12,418 bases of DNA from positions 1 to 12,418 of the forward strand of contig MSJH02000531.1 in the NCBI GenBank assembly GCA_001931875.2, written 5' to 3'. Below are positions 8,090 through 12,418 of this stretch, in pieces. Origin of the DNA: Byssochlamys sp. IMV 00236 (taxonomy: Eukaryota; Ascomycota; Eurotiomycetes; Eurotiales; Thermoascaceae). The stretch's first letter is position 1. The number at the start of each line of letters is the position of its first letter. The position numbers and the translations under genes were made by a program. The notes beneath the pieces are model-generated. The model had not been told where the DNA came from and searched no databases. It worked only from the letters and a program-made list of their open reading frames with translations.

Positions 8090-8884
8090 ATGATTGTTAC
8101 TGTCTTGGCAAGTGTTTTGCTCTTGGTTCAACACATCATTGCTTTATCCATCAATATTAAAGCAGGAGAAGTAGATTGTTATTATGAATATTTGGAAGTT
8201 GGAGAAAAGTTGATTGTCTCCTATCAAGTAAAAAATATATATAAAAATATATATATACATATAACCAACACATACGATGATAGGTAGGCGATGGTGGAAA
8301 CTATGATATTGACTTTTGGGTACACACATTCAACTACACAAACACACACACACTAACATGTTTATAGATAAAGGATCCTCATGATGCTTTTATTATTAGC
8401 AAAGTAAAGCAAACTTCTGACGCACATAGTCTTACAGCCAATATCGCTGGAAAATACACATTCTGCTTTGGTAATGAATTCTCAACTGTGAGTGATAAAA
8501 AGGTTGGATTTAATGTTCACGAAAATATTCAAAAGATTCATGAAAGCGTCAAAGGTAAATATATATAATTATTAAACTTAAACCAACACACATTTTACAT
8601 ATAGAAAACACGGATCCCTTGGAAAAGGAAATATCTGAATTAGCAGAGAGTGTATTCAATATCAAGGCACAACAAGAATATATCGTTGTCAGAGAACGTC
8701 AACATAGAGATAGTAAGTGTAGTGAGTGATGAAATGATGTGTTATTAATATTTCTCTAGCCGCCGAAAGTACCAATGCCAGAGTCAAATGGTGGTCTATT
8801 GCTCAACTTGGGTTGTTGGTCAGTGTTTGCTTTTGGCAAGTTTATTATCTTAAACGTTTCTTTGAAGTGAAGCGAGCTGTTTAA
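8090..8884 (+). CDS. p24/TMED (emp24/GOLD) family ER-Golgi cargo receptor, 5 exons
   Basis: Exons 8090-8227, 8284-8319, 8368-8554, 8605-8712 and 8760-8884 encode 197 residues (human TMED2 has 201). p24 proteins cycle between ER and Golgi in COPII and COPI vesicles as hetero-oligomers that sort cargo such as GPI-anchored proteins. Visible parts: a signal peptide (about 1-19), a GOLD domain with the paired cysteines Cys30 (VDCYYEY) and Cys91 (YTFCFGNEFST), a coiled-coil neck (about 122-155) ending in EYIVVRERQHRD, one membrane span (about 167-187), and a 10-residue cytosolic tail KRFFEVKRAV with the FF motif for COPII/COPI binding. Introns are 56, 48, 50 and 47 nt; the second has a consensus-like CTAAC branch site. 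The GOLD domain resembles the gamma branch (TMED5-like FCF.N.FST.S.K) but the tail resembles beta/TMED2, so no subfamily symbol is given. Confidence 0.93.
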
Positions 8885-8892
8885 AAAATGTG

Positions 8893-8909
8893 TTTATTTA
8901 TTTAATAAA
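8893..8909. promoter_or_regulatory. Interleaved poly(A) signals of the p24 gene and the convergent frame
   Basis: + strand AATAAA at 8904-8909 overlaps the opposing stop codon (8904-8902). - strand AATAAA copies lie at 8902-8897 and 8898-8893, before the p24 stop is reached. The stops are 17 bp apart, so the two transcripts must overlap at their 3' ends. Confidence 0.55.
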
Positions 8910-9333
8910 ATAAAGGAATATCATCAAAATCATGGTCAGGTAATAATGTAGGTGATAAGGGAGGAGATAACAAATGGGAAGGTTGAAAAAATTCGTTTAA
9001 TTCATCAAACACTTGGTCATCAGATAAGACAAGTGAAGATGTATCAAGAGTAGATAAAATATTTAAGGTGTTCATGGGTTCAAATAAGGAAGGTGAAGGT
9101 GGTCTATTATTTAGTGTATTCTCAGGAATAAAATAGGGTTGATAGCGTCGATGTTGTCGACCTGGTGCCTTTACGATCGAATCACCCTTCTTCTGGGTTC
9201 CCTTTGTTGAAGAAGGTTGTGATCCATTTCGCTGGTGGTGGTGGTTGTAAAGTAAGTGGGTAGAAAAGCAATCATATTGTAATTGAGTTAAATTAACTTG
9301 ATACTGTTTCTCTGATGAAATGGCTTTTTGCTT
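8902..9333 (-). CDS. Unrecognised protein, frame open for 143 codons but lacking a nearby ATG
   Basis: Stop-free from 9333 to the TAA at 8904-8902. The composition looks coding: QVNLTQLQYDCFSTHLLYN near the start, then a basic Gln/Ser-rich stretch, HRRYQPYFIPENTLN, a Pro/Ser segment (RPPSPSLFEP), DDQVFDELNEFF, and an acidic end LLPDHDFDDIPLFY. The only in-frame ATG near the middle (in LFEPMNTL, about 57 codons from the end) would drop the most structured-looking part. No signal peptide or membrane span. The basic, then proline-rich, then acidic layout resembles a small nuclear regulator, but that is only a shape argument. The true start could be in an upstream exon: AG at 9332-9331 and at 9313-9312 are possible acceptors. 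It could also use a near-cognate codon, or the gene may be broken. The product is not recognised. Confidence 0.6.
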   Translation of the reverse strand, partial: KQKAISSEKQYQVNLTQLQYDCFSTHLLYNHHHQRNGSQPSSTKGTQKKGDSIVKAPGRQHRRYQPYFIPENTLNNRPPSPSLFEPMNTLNILSTLDTSSLVLSDDQVFDELNEFFQPSHLLSPPLSPTLLPDHDFDDIPLFY

Positions 9334-9589
9334 TTAAATGTAAACCCTTTTTTTCTTTATCAAAAAAAAGGGCGTGTTTCCTTTGGGTTGTTTGGGTTCA
9401 AGAAAAAATAAAGGATAGGAAGCTAAAGATTCCTAATATATGTGTATATGTATTTGTTATTTCTTGATGTGTAAAAGAAAGAAAGAAAGAAAAGGAAAGA
9501 AAAGGAAAGAAAAAAAAAAAAGAGTTTTATTGTAAAAAAATACTGTGTACCATTGTTTATTTTTCCATTGGCCAATTCACACGTGTTTT
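9334..9589. promoter_or_regulatory. 256-bp spacer with GAAA-type purine repeat
   Basis: Separates the GH5 stop from the ATG-less frame; both are on the - strand. It has a purine repeat (GAAA/GGAAA units plus A12, about 9475-9523) and a probable GH5 poly(A) signal, - strand AATAAA at 9561-9556, 29 nt past the stop. The - strand is pyrimidine-rich, as is common ahead of fungal transcription starts. Confidence 0.5.
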
Positions 9590-11919
9590 TTACTGCTGGC
9601 AAGAGATGCCCTCTAATCTCAGCTTGGGTTCAGCCTCCTTTATGTCTTCATCTATCCACCAAGAGAGAATCCAGTCATGGTCTGTTACTTTGGATACCTC
9701 CCATCTACCAAAATTGACATTCACCTTGGTCTCTGGTGGCAAAGGGAAATTCTTTATGGGCACATGTATCTCGGTTGGACCAATGCATTCAAAGTTTGGC
9801 TGCAGAGTATATTCAAATGAGGCTGGCGTTGTAAATGTGGGTGATACAAATGTGATTCCCATTGGAATCCCTGCAGTTATCTGGGGATGTGGTCTATGTA
9901 AACTGACAAGATCTCGTGCATTTTGACGAAAATGATTTGATAGGCTATCCTCCGTCATGGTCGCCTTTTTGATATCTGTCATGTCTTCGTTTTCTACGAC
10001 AATCGTCTTCATGGTCGTAATCGAACTTGTAGAGTCTTGTGGTGATTCTGTATTGCTCAAGAAATCAGGATCCTTTTCAACCAGTTGCCATATGCTAAGG
10101 TCCTCTCCGTTCCAGAGGTCACCCCATTTAGCATCATTATCTGGAACATAATTCCACAACGTGTAGTTGAGTAAATTCTTTTCGAGAGCAAAAAGATTGG
10201 CATCCATCGCCTTGTTCTGATTCGATTTAGGATGGCTAATATAGTCACCTTGTGAGTCTTGAAAAAAGGATAGCAAGTAACTGAAGCAATGAGAGAAAAG
10301 CGATTCATCTTTACTCTGATTCATTTCCATATCATAAGGGATACCAATTTCACCCAGTATACAGGGATATTCGCCCAAGTTTTCTAGTCCTTCTTGTTGC
10401 ATCGTCTTTAATTGATCTACAAAGCACTGCCTGATCGCTTTTTCTCCAACACGAAGGGCGCGTAGATATCGAAGCGGGCCAGTACCATACTTTCCTCTCT
10501 GTAGGTTGATAAAGTCTACGTTGTAATTACACCACTTTTTCTTCACAAGTGTAAGGCCATCATACCAATGAGGCGCATAGACAAGTCTTTCAGTAGGAAA
10601 AGACATTTTGGGAGGAATTTCCAATACTGCAGGCTGTACAAATATGAGTGAGTCAGGTTGAATGCGTCGAATGGTATCCATGTAGTTTTTGAAATGATCT
10701 AGCCAATAGTCAGAGAATTTGGTGGGTAAACCAGTCTGAGGATGTGTAGCAAAGTATTCTGGTTGCGTCACTTTTTTAGTATCTATATCCCAAACATCAT
10801 GCGTTGCCCAGATACATCCTGCTGGCCAAGATTCTGCTCGTTTCCAGCCAAATGATGCATATGCCTCTTCTAATTCTTCACTAGACATCCATGCCTGCTT
10901 TCCTTTTGGATCTACCATGACCCTTCCCGTCTTTTTCGGTCCTGACCATGTAAACTCCCACTGGTCTACGACGGTTGGATGACCTGATCCCAGCAGCATG
11001 CCCTCAAAGGCAGTAGGCATTAATCCCATACGGAAATCAGTGTCGACTTTATTAAAACGAGTGATATCGTGGATCGAAAGATATCCTTGGCCAGGCTCGT
11101 TCATACAGTCGTAGCCAATGACTATAGTATCAAGCTGATTTTCTTTTATCCTTTTGACCACCTCAGCCATACAACGAAAGAAATGGTCCTGCAAAAAGTC
11201 TTGCACATTCACACCATTGACTATACATTTGGGGGCAAACGTTCTGCCCGCAAAAAATAAGGTAAACATGGTGGCAGCTGCCAGTTTTTGGTAATTTGTG
11301 TTCCAAATCATTTTAGGAAATTCATCTGGATTTGAATACAGATTATGCACAATAGCAGCATTTGTATCTGGAAAATGTAATGGATTTAAACCAGCAAGGA
11401 CTAAGGTCCAACCAGGATGTCCTGAACCTCCACAGTGTCGAGACCACTAACAGATGGGTTAATAGGATATTATCATCATTTAATGACACTTACACAGTCT
11501 TGGTGAGGATCAATATAGACTTTCAAGTTGTATGCTTCACATTTCTTCAACACTTGGATTAAATAATTCAAGTAATCTTGATCATAAATACCACTATATA
11601 ATATATATCAATATATATGTATATATAAACATTGGCTTCCAACTTACGGCCCTTCATGTTCAATAGCTTCCCAGGTGATAACAAAGCGGAGTAAATTGAA
11701 CCCATAACTTGCGATTCTTGACAAATGCTCATCTGCCTCATCAAGTGGAAATGGTCTTCCCACAAAGTTAACCCTTCTGTCATAGTCAACCCAGTAACCA
11801 TTGTTTTCTTGTGAGGGTAACCCAACAGGTATCTTTGTCCCTCCACTGAGATTGATGCCTTTGAAAAGAATGGTTCGTTTCGTTTTGCTATCAACAAACC
11901 ATGGTCCGTCTAATTCCAT
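9590..11919 (-). CDS. EGH1: GH5 subfamily 12 steryl/ceramide beta-glucosidase (Egh1/EGCrP2-like), 3 exons
   Basis: Exons 11919-11648, 11593-11494 and 11446-9590 (introns 54 and 47 nt) encode 742 residues; yeast Egh1 is of similar length. The family hydrolyses ergosterol beta-glucoside, and in some members glucosylceramide, inside the cell. The N-terminal GH5 barrel shows GINLSGGTK, ITWEAIEHEGPGIYD, IDPHQDCWSRHCGGSG, the acid/base Glu241 in YDCMNEPG and the nucleophile Glu490 in GEIGIPYD. NYTLWNYVPDN follows, then a Ser/Thr-rich linker and a beta-rich C-terminal domain (about 641-740) of the kind found in this subfamily. No signal peptide or membrane span, which fits a cytosolic or vacuole-linked enzyme. 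The start at 11919 has a good context (AAAATGGA) and begins MELDGPWF. An in-frame ATG at 12048 would add 43 Phe/Tyr-rich residues and looks like a translated leader. Sterol-glucoside rather than ceramide specificity is inferred. Confidence 0.93.
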
Positions 11920-12418
11920 TTTAATAAAGAATGAATAAAGAAAGAAATAAAAAAAAAGGGTGAATGCATAAGGGTTTAGTCTATGTAGTTTATCGGAGTT
12001 GGCTGCAGAATCAGCAGGCCATTGTTCATGAAGAGTGATGATATGCAACTCACATTAGCCTATCCCTTTAATGTTTAAGTTATATATATATGTTACTCGA
12101 ATGACAGAATTGCTTTTTTGTTCAAGGTATACATCTAGTGTTCTTTTATTAAACACATAAAAAAAAAAAAGAGAGAGAGAGAGAACAAGTATTAAAGGAT
12201 ACACACATGACGATTATTTATGAATGATATATCCTCTTGATCACTTGTATTATTACTTATGAATCAATCAAGAAGAAAGATTCAACTCGATTAAGGCTGT
12301 TTAAACGGTTACAAAGAGAGAATTGATGAAGAGAAAGTGACAATCATAATAAAAGCGGAGATTCGACAAGGTAATTCACCTTTTCTCTGTCTTTTTTTTT
12401 TTTTTTTTTTTTTTTTTT
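11920..12418. other. 499-bp AT-rich region upstream of the GH5 gene, no gene seen
   Basis: Holds the GH5 promoter. Contains a TA repeat near 12080-12092, a poly-A then GA repeat (about 12159-12184) and a T27 run that reaches the window edge (12392-12418). The few + strand ATGs are followed quickly by stops. A donor-like AGGTAATTC near 12369 could belong to a gene to the right, but nothing supports an exon. Confidence 0.6.
12392..12418. repeat. T homopolymer at the window edge, at least 27 nt
   Basis: Runs to the last base of the window, so its full length is unknown. Confidence 0.9.

Noticed and set aside
7896..8093. + strand open frame overlapping the p24 start by ATGA
   Set aside because: Composition unlike protein, no family resemblance; it lies in the promoter/leader and the overlap looks accidental.
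9475..9523. GAAA/GGAAA repeat as a possible CRISPR or telomere-like array
   Set aside because: Simple purine microsatellite with no spacers or fixed unit; ordinary for fungal spacers.
9331..9553. One-codon ATG exon (9553-9551) spliced over 220 nt to the ATG-less frame
   Set aside because: In phase, but the intron would be four times the local norm and the ATG lies beside the GH5 poly(A) signal; kept only as a hypothesis in the findings.
9606..10151. + strand open frames under the GH5 gene
   Set aside because: Antisense shadows of the GH5 C-terminal coding region.
11920..12048. 43-residue N-terminal extension of the GH5 protein from the in-frame ATG at 12048
   Set aside because: Phe/Tyr-rich translated leader; the family normally begins near MELDGPWF, and the ATG at 11919 has a better context.
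1..12418. Search for tRNA, rRNA, transposons, defence or biosynthetic clusters
   Set aside because: No tRNA internal-promoter pattern, rRNA segment, transposase or reverse-transcriptase motif, terminal repeat pair or multi-gene theme seen; neighbours are unrelated housekeeping genes.

Overview
This window looks like nuclear DNA of an early-diverging filamentous fungus, most likely Mucoromycota (Mucorales-like). It is AT-rich, has eukaryotic split genes with very short GT-AG introns, long poly-A/poly-T tracts, and close gene packing. The protein set is plainly eukaryotic: Sec62, TFIIH p34/Tfb4, a class I histone deacetylase, a p24 cargo receptor and a GH5_12 steryl glucosidase. The lineage call is an inference from gene structure and protein flavour; the kingdom-level call is firm.

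Layout, left to right: (1) + strand, 55-747, a DGCR6/gdl-family coiled-coil protein (3 exons); (2) - strand, 1624-773, Sec62 (2 exons), tail-to-tail with gene 1 with 25 bp between the stops; (3) - strand, 2975-1751, TFIIH subunit Tfb4/p34 (7 exons); (4) a 611-bp spacer, 2976-3586, holding a possible coding relic; (5) - strand, 4938-3587, a Ran1/Sks1-like Ser/Thr kinase (2 exons); (6) a 349-bp pyrimidine-rich spacer; (7) - strand, 7568-5288, an Rpd3/HDAC1-type deacetylase (11 exons); (8) a 521-bp divergent promoter region; (9) + strand, 8090-8884, a p24/TMED protein (5 exons); (10) - strand, 9333-8902, an open frame with no ATG near its start, tail-to-tail with the p24 gene; (11) - strand, 11919-9590, a GH5_12 steryl-glucosidase-like enzyme (3 exons); (12) about 500 bp of AT-rich DNA with no gene seen.

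I rebuilt 26 introns by joining frames across GT-AG sites until the conserved protein read through. Of these, 24 are 45-56 nt long. The two longer ones (70 and 88 nt) carry 16- and 39-nt homopolymers, and without those tracts they return to the normal size. The products serve unrelated housekeeping roles: ER translocation and ER-Golgi traffic (Sec62, p24), transcription and repair (Tfb4), chromatin (Rpd3-like), signalling (kinase) and sterol-glucoside turnover (GH5_12). I see no operon-like or defence-like system, no mobile element, no rRNA or tRNA and no CRISPR. The least explained items are the ATG-less frame at 8902-9333, the relic at 3143-3469, and the split inverted repeat in the HDAC/p24 intergenic region.
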